A model generated the notes under the pieces. It had not been told where the DNA came from, made no database searches, and saw only the letters and a program-made list of their open reading frames with translations. 64,000 nucleotides of DNA from Telmatospirillum sp. Its GTDB lineage: Bacteria > Pseudomonadota > Alphaproteobacteria > Rhodospirillales > Magnetospirillaceae. Below are positions 8,566 through 16,087 of this stretch, in pieces; the stretch's first letter is position 1, and each line of letters opens with the position of its first letter. The translations under genes were made by a program, and so were the position numbers. The stretch lies in contig WASQ01000136.1 in the NCBI GenBank assembly GCA_009712185.1, positions 17,607 to 81,606 of the forward strand. The letters run 5' to 3'.

Positions 8566-10361
8566 CGGACCATAGCAGGCCAGCGGCGGGGCAGGGGGGC
8601 GACGCCTTTCTCGGGGTTGAACGGTCCTTGACCGGGCGGCGCTGGCTGGCACGTCCCGTCGATGAGCGGCTGGCGCAGGCCATCGCCCAGCGCGTCGAGG
8701 TGCCCGACATGGTGGCCCGCGTGCTGGCATCGCGTCAGATCGGGCTGGAGGAGGCGGAAACCTTCCTCAATCCCACCCTGCGCGCCCTGTTGCCCGATCC
8801 CTTTCACCTGCGGGACATGGATCGCGCCGCGGGGCGTCTGGCCGACGCGGTCCAGGCGGGCGCGACGATCGGGATTTTCGGCGACTATGACGTGGACGGC
8901 GCCACCTCCTCGGCGCTGTTGTCGCGGTTTCTGTGCGCCGCCGGCGCATCGGTGCTGGTCCACATTCCCGATCGCATGACGGAAGGCTACGGCCCCAATG
9001 CGCCGGCGCTGCTGTCGCTGCGGGATCGCGGCGCCCGGGTGGTGGTGACGGTCGATTGCGGCGTTACCGCCTTCGAGCCGCTGGAGGCCGCCGCAGACGC
9101 CGGTCTCGATGTCATCGTGGTGGACCATCACGCGGCGGAGGCCGGTTTGCCCCGCGCCTTCGCGGTGGTCAATCCCAACCGTCTGGACGAAACCAGCCCG
9201 CACGGCCATCTGGCCGCGGTGGGCGTCGCGTTCCTTCTGGTCGTCGCGGTGCATAAGCTGTTGCGGGAACGCGGATGGTTCGGCCGGGACCGGCCGGCCC
9301 CCGATCTGATGCAGTGGCTGGACATCGTCGCCCTGGGGACCATTTGCGACGTGGTACCGCTGGTGGGCGTCAACCGCGCCCTGACGGCCCAGGGGCTGAA
9401 GGTGATGGCCCGGCGCACCAATCCGGGCATCGCGGCCCTGGCTGATGTGGGGGGGGTGCGCGAACGGATCGATGCCTATCATGCGGGCTACATCCTGGGG
9501 CCGCGCGTCAACGCCGGAGGGCGGGTCGGCCAGTCCGATCTGGGGCAGCGGCTGTTGTCGACCGACAGCGGCGAGGAGGCGGCGGCCATCGCCGCCCTTC
9601 TCGACGGTTACAACCGCGACCGCCAGGATCTCGAATCCACGGTGCTGCAACAGGCCATCGATCAGGTGGAAAGCCAGGGCGGCGACGGTCCCCTGGTCCT
9701 GGCGGCCGGCGAGAACTGGCACCCCGGGGTGATCGGCATCGTCGCCGGACGGTTGAAGGAACGTTACAACCGCCCCGCCTGCGTGATCGCCATCGAGGGG
9801 CCGGAGGGCAAGGGCTCGGGCCGTTCGGTTCCCGGCCTGGACCTGGGCGCGGCGGTGATCGCCGCCCGCCAGAGCGGTTTGCTGACCCGGGGGGGCGGCC
9901 ATGCGATGGCGGCGGGATTCTCGGTTCCCCGCGACGGGATCGAGCCATTGCGCCAGTTCCTGGGAGAGCGGCTGGCCGCCCAGATGGCGGGGCCCCTGCG
10001 CCCGGTCCTGGAACTGGACGGCGCGCTGGACGCGGGCGGCGCCACCCTCGATCTGGTGGAAACCCTTCGGCGTATCGGCCCCTTCGGTGCCGGCAATGCC
10101 GAACCCCGCTTTGTCCTGACCGCCGCCCGGGTCGTGGCTCCCCGCGTCGTCGGCACCGGTCATGTCGCCTGCCAGATCAGCGGACGGGGCGGCGGCCGCC
10201 TGAAGGCCATCGCCTTCCGCGCTCTCGATACCGACCTGGGCCACGCGCTGCTCGCCAACGACGGAACGCCGCTCCATCTGGCGGGCACGTTGCGGATCGA
10301 TAACTGGCAGGGCAACACCAATGTCCAGATGTTCATCGACGACGCCGCGCCCGTTCTCTGA
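8562..10361 (+). CDS. recJ: Single-stranded-DNA 5'-3' exonuclease RecJ
   Basis: A DHH-family nuclease that degrades single-stranded DNA from the 5' end in recombination and mismatch repair. DYDVDGATSSA (about residue 107) and VVDHHAAEAG (about 187) carry the catalytic aspartates and the DHH signature. The DHHA1 part follows with GGGHAMAAGFSV (about 445). The TTG start overlaps the glpX stop (TTGA). It is supported because the conserved N-terminal stretch GRRWLARP would otherwise be lost. The 599-residue length is typical. Confidence 0.94.
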   Translation: MTDHSRPAAGQGGDAFLGVERSLTGRRWLARPVDERLAQAIAQRVEVPDMVARVLASRQIGLEEAETFLNPTLRALLPDPFHLRDMDRAAGRLADAVQAGATIGIFGDYDVDGATSSALLSRFLCAAGASVLVHIPDRMTEGYGPNAPALLSLRDRGARVVVTVDCGVTAFEPLEAAADAGLDVIVVDHHAAEAGLPRAFAVVNPNRLDETSPHGHLAAVGVAFLLVVAVHKLLRERGWFGRDRPAPDLMQWLDIVALGTICDVVPLVGVNRALTAQGLKVMARRTNPGIAALADVGGVRERIDAYHAGYILGPRVNAGGRVGQSDLGQRLLSTDSGEEAAAIAALLDGYNRDRQDLESTVLQQAIDQVESQGGDGPLVLAAGENWHPGVIGIVAGRLKERYNRPACVIAIEGPEGKGSGRSVPGLDLGAAVIAARQSGLLTRGGGHAMAAGFSVPRDGIEPLRQFLGERLAAQMAGPLRPVLELDGALDAGGATLDLVETLRRIGPFGAGNAEPRFVLTAARVVAPRVVGTGHVACQISGRGGGRLKAIAFRALDTDLGHALLANDGTPLHLAGTLRIDNWQGNTNVQMFIDDAAPVL

Positions 10362-10411
10362 GCGCCCCGCCGCCTCCCATCCATTTTTCTGCCGTTCGCG
10401 TGAGAAAGCCG

Positions 10412-10440
10412 TTGATTTTGCCCGCTATCAAGGCTATCAA
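10412..10440 (+). promoter_or_regulatory. Probable sigma-70 promoter for tRNA-Glu
   Basis: TTGATT at 10412-10417 and TATCAA at 10435-10440 are separated by 17 bases. The -10 ends 17 bases before the mature tRNA 5' end. The position and spacing fit a promoter for the tRNA gene, which lies after the recJ stop codon. Confidence 0.6.
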
Positions 10441-10457
10441 GTGCCTCCTTTCGCGAT

Positions 10458-10533
10458 GTCCCCATCGTCTAGAGGCCTAGGACACCGCCCTTTCACGGCG
10501 GTAACAGGGGTTCGAATCCCCTTGGGGACGCCA
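10458..10533 (+). tRNA. tRNA-Glu (anticodon TTC), CCA encoded
   Basis: The 76 bases fold as a cloverleaf. The acceptor GTCCCCA pairs with TGGGGAC. The anticodon stem CCGCC/GGCGG closes a loop with anticodon TTC. The T arm is AGGGGTTCGAATCCCCT, and CCA is encoded at the end. It borders an accessory region (10.5-15.9 kb), so its 3' end is a plausible integration site, but no second copy of the 3' end is visible in the window. Confidence 0.97.
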
Positions 10534-11333
10534 ATCTTTTCAAGCACTTAGCTCAATCCACCCCTTGCCATTCTGCCGGTTTTCTGCCGGATGCGTGCCT
10601 GGATACTATAGCGCGGCGCCCGATTTTAGACAGAACGGCAACCGATTTTAGACCGGCAGATTGCGCCCCTCCTCCAAAGCCTCACCAGCCCGAGAGCTTG
10701 TTCTGCCTGTTTTGGTGATACGCAAATGGGACTTCGCAGGCGAATGCCGAGCGACATTGGCGACTGGACAACCGGCGCATGGCGGCGGCCACCATCCCAA
10801 CACATAGCTCGGCTATTTGATGAATCCCACGCTGTTTCGGAAGTCGACGTTTCCAAAACATAGGAAATGGGCTAGAGGCCGCCGTTGCACGATGGTGACG
10901 ACCCGCAACGCATGATGGAAATTCTTACGGGATTTTGTTGTGATCACAGATCGCGTCAAGGTCAGGTTTCCCCTTTTCCTGGGATGGGCTAGTGCCGCGA
11001 CACAGTGATTTTGACTGGTTGGGCATATCTATTCGTTCGACTGCGATGGGCCGATTCCGATCCGTCGGCTTTCAAACGCGGACGTGATGAAGCGGACGCT
11101 GCTGTCGGGCAGAGGATTTACTCACCGCCTTGTCTGAATTTCCTTGGCCGGCTCTCAATGGGCAAAACTTCAAAATGCCGCAAGCGGTAGTGAGTGGAAT
11201 GCCGGCGGTCAGCAATAAGCCGGCGCAATGTGGCCGTCATGGAACAATCCTCTACCACTTCGCCTTTTTTAATGCACTTTCACTGTGGATTTTCGCTATA
11301 AAGCACATTCTAACTTAGAAACATTCACTCCCT
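10534..11333. other. Gene-poor stretch after tRNA-Glu with mobile-element remnants
   Basis: No convincing gene is seen in these 800 bases. The 12-mer CCGATTTTAGAC occurs at 10620-10631 and again at 10642-10653 in direct orientation, which recalls the repeated end motifs of some insertion sequences. A 76-codon open frame on the minus strand (10626-10856) has no recognisable motif. The left member of a 34-bp inverted repeat pair is at 10989. The stretch looks like decayed mobile DNA. Confidence 0.5.
10989..11022 (+). repeat. Left 34-bp inverted repeat of a 1.18-kb cassette
   Basis: The 34 bases begin CTAGTGCCGCGACACAG and match the reverse complement of 12138-12171 at 32 of 34 positions. Both copies read outward to inward in the same way, as terminal inverted repeats do. 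The enclosed DNA carries one unknown gene (11334-11990) and no recognisable transposase. Confidence 0.8.
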
Positions 11334-11990
11334 CTATCTCCCGCGGTGAAATTTCGTTGGGACACCGCTATCCATCAACTTACCGCCATCAGCTTTTATT
11401 GCTATTTCTAGGCGTTCTTTTACCAGTTCGATGGATTCGAATAGTTTCGTATATTCAGATAAAAGTCCAACCATATTCGCCCTTGAGAGGGTATCCCTGT
11501 GCTCCTTGTCCGCGAGGATATTAATCATGTCGATGCGATCGGCAATCGCGTCATAAATATCCGAATACAGTGTATAATCGGCGATAATAATGTCTTTCTT
11601 GTACTCGTCTACCAACTCTCTAAGCTCAGAAAGCGCGATCAGAAATTCTGACAGACTGTCGCCATACGATATACGGTTCCATCTACCGTGACTCCGTGGC
11701 TCATTTGAGATATCCACTATATTGGCAAGCCTATTTTTCTCCTCTACGTCCTTATTTTCATCAATCTCAGATAATATTTGCGCCATGGCTATTAGAGACA
11801 TTCGATTTGACGGATAGATAGATCCTAGCCCGCATTGAATCTGTTCTAATCGAGCGACTATCCTATTTCTCCTGAATCGTGCCTTTATTTTATCGAATGA
11901 AGCGATATTCTTTTCGATGTGCCCGACAATATCCGTCATCTCGCGCGTCAATTCTTGGATAATCGACGCTATTCCCATAAAATCCAGCAT
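11334..11990 (-). CDS. Unknown helical protein inside the inverted-repeat cassette
   Basis: A 218-residue protein with no recognised family. The ATG at 11990 is chosen because a perfect AGGAGG lies eight bases upstream; an in-frame GTG at 12155 would translate through the inverted repeat. The sequence is charged and rich in Ile, Glu, Lys and Asp. It looks mostly alpha-helical, with possible coiled-coil stretches around residues 10-45 and 175-205, and it shows no signal peptide or clear membrane segment. It is clearly AT-richer than the flanking core genes, which points to acquisition. It lies divergent from the HNH-like gene at 12207, so a shared control region is possible. Confidence 0.65.
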   Translation of the reverse strand: MLDFMGIASIIQELTREMTDIVGHIEKNIASFDKIKARFRRNRIVARLEQIQCGLGSIYPSNRMSLIAMAQILSEIDENKDVEEKNRLANIVDISNEPRSHGRWNRISYGDSLSEFLIALSELRELVDEYKKDIIIADYTLYSDIYDAIADRIDMINILADKEHRDTLSRANMVGLLSEYTKLFESIELVKERLEIAIKADGGKLMDSGVPTKFHRGR

Positions 11991-12137
11991 TGAGGGGCCT
12001 CCTGCGAATCTAAGCTGCAAGACCGACTGAAAGATATTCATCTTGATCGATGAGCCTGGCAATATTGATTGCGCTAATTCGGGACAAGGTCCGCTGTCGG
12101 GGGCCCGCGCTGCCAGGGTGGCCGTCCGGGATGGGCG

Positions 12138-12171
12138 CCAACCAGTCAAAATCACTGTGTTGCGGTACTAG
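12138..12171 (-). repeat. Right 34-bp inverted repeat of the cassette
   Basis: Partner of the repeat at 10989-11022, in inverted orientation with two mismatches. It ends 35 bases before the start codon of the HNH-like gene, so it lies in that gene's promoter region. Confidence 0.8.
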
Positions 12172-12206
12172 GGATGTCATGTCGTGAAAGCGTTTGGAGA
12201 AATGTG

Positions 12207-12965
12207 ATGGAGGGGGACGCCAAGTCGACAAAATGCCTCTACTGCGGGTGTGAGGAAACAATCGAAGCCCACATAATCCCCAAAGCCTTTGGTCGGCTCG
12301 TTAGAGGAAATGCCCAAAATACTGTACGTGTCACATCAGGTCGCACGAAAAAGGATCAATTCGGAGTATATGATAACGGCATACTTGGTGCTAAGTGCGA
12401 TGGAAAGCTCGGCGAGTACGACGAGTATGCACACTCTTTCTGCCGCTCGTTCGCCACCAATCACAAAATCACCGACCAAGGTTTTTTCCAAGTCGACGGC
12501 GCCGATTGTGCGAAATTCTCGAAATTCATCCTTGCCGTGCTGTGGCGGGCCAGCGTTTCCAAACGACCCGAATGCCAGGGGATTGAACTCGGTCCCTACG
12601 CGCCAAAAATCGCCGAAATCATTTTCGGCCGTCGGCCGCTTTCCGATCTACCAGAATTCGACCTGCTGCTGATCCGATTGCAGTCATCAAGATTGGTGCC
12701 CGAGAATTTTTACACGATGCCCAATCGTGGCAAAATTCTCGAATGCAACAGCTACGGATTCTTGCTCACCGGATTCCGCATCGCCGCAAAACTTGATAGG
12801 CGTGAACTACCGGTTAAGATTCAACCATTCTCGATCAACAAGTCCAACATCATGCAGGGCGCGGTCGGAGATTTCGATAGTTCCCCCGAAGTCATGGGAA
12901 TCAAGAAGATCATGGCGTCAAACGCTCTTTGCCGCCCCCAGAAGGGCGCGATACCGGGACATTGA
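12207..12965 (+). CDS. HNH-like zinc-binding protein, putative nuclease
   Basis: The 252-residue product opens with KCLYCGCEETIEAHIIPKAF. This CxxC plus (E)HIIP arrangement is typical of HNH-type treble-clef domains. It is followed by KCDGKLGEYDE (about residues 66-76), which could supply the remaining ligand and helix. The rest (about 80-252) is unrecognised. The ATG at 12207 has GGAGAA six bases upstream; an in-frame ATG at 12174 lacks this. Neighbours are an unknown acquired gene and a phage remnant, so a defence or phage-cargo nuclease is plausible but not shown. Confidence 0.65.
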   Translation: MEGDAKSTKCLYCGCEETIEAHIIPKAFGRLVRGNAQNTVRVTSGRTKKDQFGVYDNGILGAKCDGKLGEYDEYAHSFCRSFATNHKITDQGFFQVDGADCAKFSKFILAVLWRASVSKRPECQGIELGPYAPKIAEIIFGRRPLSDLPEFDLLLIRLQSSRLVPENFYTMPNRGKILECNSYGFLLTGFRIAAKLDRRELPVKIQPFSINKSNIMQGAVGDFDSSPEVMGIKKIMASNALCRPQKGAIPGH

Positions 12966-13037
12966 CTTCGAGAAGGGAACGCAGGGCCATCGGGGGTGTC
13001 GTTGATGGCAAAGCCCCCGATGTTGTTCGACAGCGGA

Positions 13038-13769
13038 TCAGCACGCGTTATGGCCCGCCCTTTTCGGATAAGGTTTGGGGAGCATCCGCAGATCTTTCCG
13101 GAATGCCGGCCGTAGGAAAATCAGATATCGAAATTGTCGAAGCTGATGAGGTGTGGCTCGTGTGATGTTGTCTCTCAGGATTTGTCCTCTCCGCCCCCCT
13201 TTCTTGTGGGCCGTCAAAAGCATCTCGTGATAGGTCTCGCCGTCCAGATCGTAGAAGGTGGTTTTGTGGCTTCCGAGGTACAGGAAGTTGCATGCTTGAT
13301 AGACAACGCCCAGTCCACCACACCGTTCGTCCGCGAAGCTCTGACACCATTTCACCGTGGGGCAGGCCCGCTTGATGTATTTGAGGGCATAGCTGATGGC
13401 TTGGCTCTCGGAATTGCGGGGTGCTTTATCGTCGAGCCACATCCTGTTCAGCTCCAGGTATTCTCCGACCAGGGTGTTCGCCACCACCTTGTCGACGCGC
13501 CGTGGATTCATTGCATAGCCAAATTGAAGTATGCCGACGAGTTCGCCAGTAAGGAAAACGCCAAGATGGACGTAGAAATTGTTCACAATTCTATGCGAAT
13601 AGTGATTGGCAAGAATGATTTTGACAGCCTGCTGGCGAGGCACCACGGCCACATAATAGTCACGGTGGCCGAATCCGGCGACCGCGATACTACCATAAAT
13701 GTACCCGGGATTATCGGCGCTCGGAGGATGAATGATTCCGGGAATGGGGGGATGATGGGGTTGGCGCAA
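13038..13769 (-). CDS. mom: Mom-family DNA adenine-modification protein
   Basis: The 243-residue protein has the hallmark segments of the phage Mu Mom family: ANHYSHRIVNN near residue 53, GEYLELNRMWLDDKAPRNSES near 102, and SFADERCGGLGVVYQACNF near 143. Mu Mom converts adenine in phage DNA to N6-carbamoylmethyl-adenine, which blocks many restriction enzymes; that function is inferred here from family. The TTG start at 13769 has AAAGGAG eight bases upstream and lies inside com, so com and mom overlap by 59 bases, as in Mu. It is last in the order tail fibre-com-mom. Confidence 0.85.
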   Translation of the reverse strand: MRQPHHPPIPGIIHPPSADNPGYIYGSIAVAGFGHRDYYVAVVPRQQAVKIILANHYSHRIVNNFYVHLGVFLTGELVGILQFGYAMNPRRVDKVVANTLVGEYLELNRMWLDDKAPRNSESQAISYALKYIKRACPTVKWCQSFADERCGGLGVVYQACNFLYLGSHKTTFYDLDGETYHEMLLTAHKKGGRRGQILRDNITRATPHQLRQFRYLIFLRPAFRKDLRMLPKPYPKRAGHNAC

Positions 13770-13950
13770 GGGCGTCGCTCCTTTGAACCGACGCTCCTGG
13801 GCGTTCTGATGAGGGGTGCTCGACCCTCAATTCGTTGATTGTCCCGCAGCGCGGGCATTTTATCGAAACCGTGCCGAAAAAATCGCCTTCCGCAATTTTT
13901 CGGCCACATGATCCACAGCGAATGGACTCCACCGATAGTTGCTCGTACAA
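13711..13950 (-). CDS. com: Com-family zinc-finger translational activator of mom
   Basis: The 79-residue protein has a zinc-binding pair of CxxC motifs, Cys12/Cys15 and Cys32/Cys35, in the arrangement SIRCGSCGRK...IKCPRCGTIN. This is the signature of Mu Com, which binds mom mRNA and opens the structure that hides its ribosome-binding site. The TTG start at 13950 has GGAGG eight bases upstream. The last 35 residues are Ser/Pro/Arg-rich and overlap the mom reading frame. The gene lies just downstream of a phage tail-fibre fragment on the same strand. Confidence 0.85.
   Translation of the reverse strand: MYEQLSVESIRCGSCGRKIAEGDFFGTVSIKCPRCGTINELRVEHPSSERPGASVQRSDALAPTPSSPHSRNHSSSERR
13772..13794 (-). 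promoter_or_regulatory. Stem-loop presenting the mom ribosome-binding site
   Basis: In the mRNA sense, GCGTCG and CGACGC can pair around an 11-base loop that contains the mom Shine-Dalgarno AAAGGAG, just before the TTG start. In phage Mu, translation of mom is blocked by a stem-loop at the same place and relieved by Com. The placement matches that logic; the pairing itself is only predicted by eye. Confidence 0.5.
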
Positions 13951-13958
13951 AGGCCCCG

Positions 13959-13972
13959 CCTCCGCGCGGAGG
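13959..13972 (-). promoter_or_regulatory. Palindrome burying the com ribosome-binding site
   Basis: The perfect 14-base palindrome CCTCCGCGCGGAGG contains the com Shine-Dalgarno GGAGG and extends with flanking CCCCGCC/GGCGGGG pairing. A hairpin here would reduce com translation. Confidence 0.45.
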
Positions 13973-14100
13973 TGGCGGGGTGGCCGGTAGTCGGCCGATG
14001 CAGGTCATGCGAGCTGTCACTCGCGGTTCGGGGCGCGCTAACGCCCCGGCCCCCGCCGGCCGGGCCTGCGGGGAAAAGGTGGAAGGCGAGCGAGACGCCC

Positions 14101-14970
14101 TCACGGATAACTCACGGAAAAACTGTCGAAGACGGCCGCGAGGGGATTCGACGGGTGGCCGTCCGAGGAGATGCCGAAGCCCACGTGCGTGATCGCACCT
14201 CCCACGACGCTCAAATCGCCCGTGTAAAAAGTTGACCAGACAAATCCCGTGTTTGATATGGATATAGCAATATTTTTCCCGTCATATTTCACCATGGACC
14301 AAAATGGTCCGAATATCGGTGTTGAAGTATTGCTAGACAGGTTGCTTGAATATTTTGAAAGAGACGACCCGTAATAGGCTGTCGGAACAATTGAGGAGCT
14401 ATTTCGCACACCTCCGACAATGCAATATTGCCCGGTACCTTGGTTGAAAAGCACTAGCCCGGGAAGGATATAAGATCCGACGAAGGGCGCCCCGGGATCG
14501 ATCGAAAGAACAGCGGTCCAGGCCGGCCCGCTCAGAGGCTGTAACAGGCACCGGACCTGGGTGCCGTTTTCGGGCGGTATTGTGATGATCGAGCGCACAC
14601 CATCAAAGGTGACAGCCGCAGCGCCCTGATTCGCCCATGCGAAGGCCGCCGGATCCGGGGGCGTCCTGGGCACTCCGGTACCCGGGCCGCCGCTCCCGCC
14701 GCCACCGGTTGCCGATATCGCGACATCCACCGCAGACGCCTGCGGATTATCGCGAATCGAAAGAGTGACATTTGCGCCGGGCAGGAAATTGATGCCCGGC
14801 CGCGTGGCCACCGGCGTCCCGGACTTCAAGACCTGGATCGCGGGCGGCGGAGGCGGATCACCGTCACTCCCCTGTTCAGTTTGCCTGGAGGATACTGCCG
14901 GGAGATGCCATGGGGAAGTTTCTGAGCCGAAGTGCATGTCTTGCAGGAACCGGCCGCCCTGATAGAGCAA
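14101..14970 (-). CDS. Phage tail-fibre-like protein, probably 5'-truncated
   Basis: About 289 codons from a TTG at 14970. The segment PGINFLPGANVTLSIRDNP, followed by a Gly-rich linker, is typical of phage tail-fibre or receptor-binding proteins. The C-terminal 170 residues look like a beta-rich domain. The first 40 residues do not resemble a tail-fibre N-terminus, and there is no good ribosome-binding site, so the 5' part has probably been lost. The order tail fibre-com-mom on one strand matches the right end of Mu-like prophages. No capsid, transposase or lysis genes remain in the window. Confidence 0.6.
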   Translation of the reverse strand: MLYQGGRFLQDMHFGSETSPWHLPAVSSRQTEQGSDGDPPPPPAIQVLKSGTPVATRPGINFLPGANVTLSIRDNPQASAVDVAISATGGGGSGGPGTGVPRTPPDPAAFAWANQGAAAVTFDGVRSIITIPPENGTQVRCLLQPLSGPAWTAVLSIDPGAPFVGSYILPGLVLFNQGTGQYCIVGGVRNSSSIVPTAYYGSSLSKYSSNLSSNTSTPIFGPFWSMVKYDGKNIAISISNTGFVWSTFYTGDLSVVGGAITHVGFGISSDGHPSNPLAAVFDSFSVSYP

Positions 14971-15027
14971 TCACGAGAACGTAGAGCTCGCCATCGTCGA
15001 TCTTGGCACGCAATCTTCAGCACAGGA

Positions 15028-15573
15028 TCATCGAAAAAGTGCTCGGAGGGTTTCAATGGGCATGACCAATGCGCGCTCGCCAAGCGGTGAGGCCAGGAAA
15101 CCGTGATGTCTGTAAAAGGTGGCAGCTTCGTCGTCGATGGCATGAACAACGACAGCGCGTACACCGGCAATTTCGGAAGCGACAAGGCAGCGCTGCAACG
15201 CATCAGAGAGCAGAGCGCTTCCCAGGCCCAAGCCCTGCCACTCCTGATCGAGAGCAAGGCGTCCAACAAGCAGCAGGGGAATCTCGTCGGGCATGTCCCG
15301 GCGCAGTTTCGCAGTGGGCAAGGTAAGCCGCTGTTCCATAGCCGTGGAGATGGCGTAATAGCCGATCACGCGTTCCGGTTCATCCCTCGCACAGACTACG
15401 TAAGTCCTTGCCGACAGGCCCTCGCTGGCAAGAGCGCGCCGGGTCAGCCAATCATCCAGGGATGGATGCCGGCCATTGCGAAAGCGGGCGAGATCGTGTT
15501 TAAGGGCCAGCCTTTCCGGCGACAGGATTTTTAGCCGCAATGCTGAAGAATCGGACACGTCGTCGGGCATCAC
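15028..15573 (-). CDS. tacT: TacT-type GNAT acetyltransferase toxin
   Basis: A 181-residue GNAT-fold protein. The acetyl-CoA loop is QGLGLGSALL (about residue 115) and the catalytic-type Tyr is in FYRHHGF (about 155). TacT toxins acetylate the amino group of charged tRNAs and stop translation; this is inferred from family and from pairing with a DUF1778 antitoxin. It overlaps that antitoxin gene by four bases (ATGA), so the pair is translationally coupled. It lies just upstream of the phage tail-fibre remnant. Confidence 0.85.
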   Translation of the reverse strand: MMPDDVSDSSALRLKILSPERLALKHDLARFRNGRHPSLDDWLTRRALASEGLSARTYVVCARDEPERVIGYYAISTAMEQRLTLPTAKLRRDMPDEIPLLLVGRLALDQEWQGLGLGSALLSDALQRCLVASEIAGVRAVVVHAIDDEAATFYRHHGFLASPLGERALVMPIETLRALFR

Positions 15574-15875
15574 TCTTGCCAGGGCGCCTTGCGGATCAGG
15601 CGCTGGCGCTCGGCTTCGCTCGGCTTCGCAGGAGAGTCAAGCATGGCCAGAAATCGCTCATGGGCCTCGGGATCGAGAAAAAACACGCGCTGATCCAATA
15701 GAGTCTCTTCAGCCTGGCGACGAGCACTTTCCAGCATGAACTCCGAGAGTTTCTGTCCCCGCAACGCTGCGGCCTGATTGAGGAGTACCTTGGTTTGGGC
15801 CGACGCTCGGATCTGGATGATGTCATCCTTGCGCTTACGTTCGCCGGACCGAGAGGATGAGGCGGTTTGGCTCAT
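15570..15875 (-). CDS. tacA: TacA-type (DUF1778) ribbon-helix-helix antitoxin
   Basis: A 101-residue protein with an N-terminal ribbon-helix-helix segment (DDIIQIRASAQTKVLLNQAA, then RGQKLSEFMLESA) and a C-terminal tail FFLDPEAHERFLAMLDSPAK that matches the toxin-neutralising part of DUF1778 antitoxins. The ATG at 15875 is preferred over the TTG at 15899 because GGGAG precedes it. The promoter overlaps two palindromes, as expected for autoregulation by the toxin-antitoxin complex. Confidence 0.88.
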   Translation of the reverse strand: MSQTASSSRSGERKRKDDIIQIRASAQTKVLLNQAAALRGQKLSEFMLESARRQAEETLLDQRVFFLDPEAHERFLAMLDSPAKPSEAERQRLIRKAPWQE

Positions 15876-15884
15876 ATTTTTCTC

Positions 15885-15928
15885 CCTTGCTGATAGCAAG
15901 GCTAGTGAAAAAGTAATGACATTGTCAA
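15885..15928 (-). promoter_or_regulatory. tacAT promoter with overlapping operators
   Basis: On the minus strand TTGACA (15923-15928) and TAGCCT (15899-15904) are 18 bases apart. A perfect palindrome CCTTGCT-atc-AGCAAGG (15885-15901) overlaps the -10, and TGACA-A-TGTCA overlaps the -35. Both are good candidate binding sites for the TacA dimer. Confidence 0.65.
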
Positions 15929-16087
15929 TACGATTTGGGCATTTGCGTCAGCCGGTTCTGTCAAGTTGGGCGTTAGGCGTGCATCCCATTCAATGGAATC
16001 AGCACTGTCCAGTACGCATTTTCATCACCCGGCACGCCAATCTATCAGCCGCTCATGGACAGGATGCCGGTGCGCCGTGGCGGCCGG

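Noticed and set aside
10506-10533. Search for an attR copy of the tRNA-Glu 3' end
   Set aside because: No second copy of TTCGAATCCCCTTGGGGA was found in the window, so island borders cannot be fixed this way.
10626-10856. Small minus-strand gene of 76 codons
   Set aside because: There is no ribosome-binding site, no motif and poor codon character. It lies in decayed mobile DNA.
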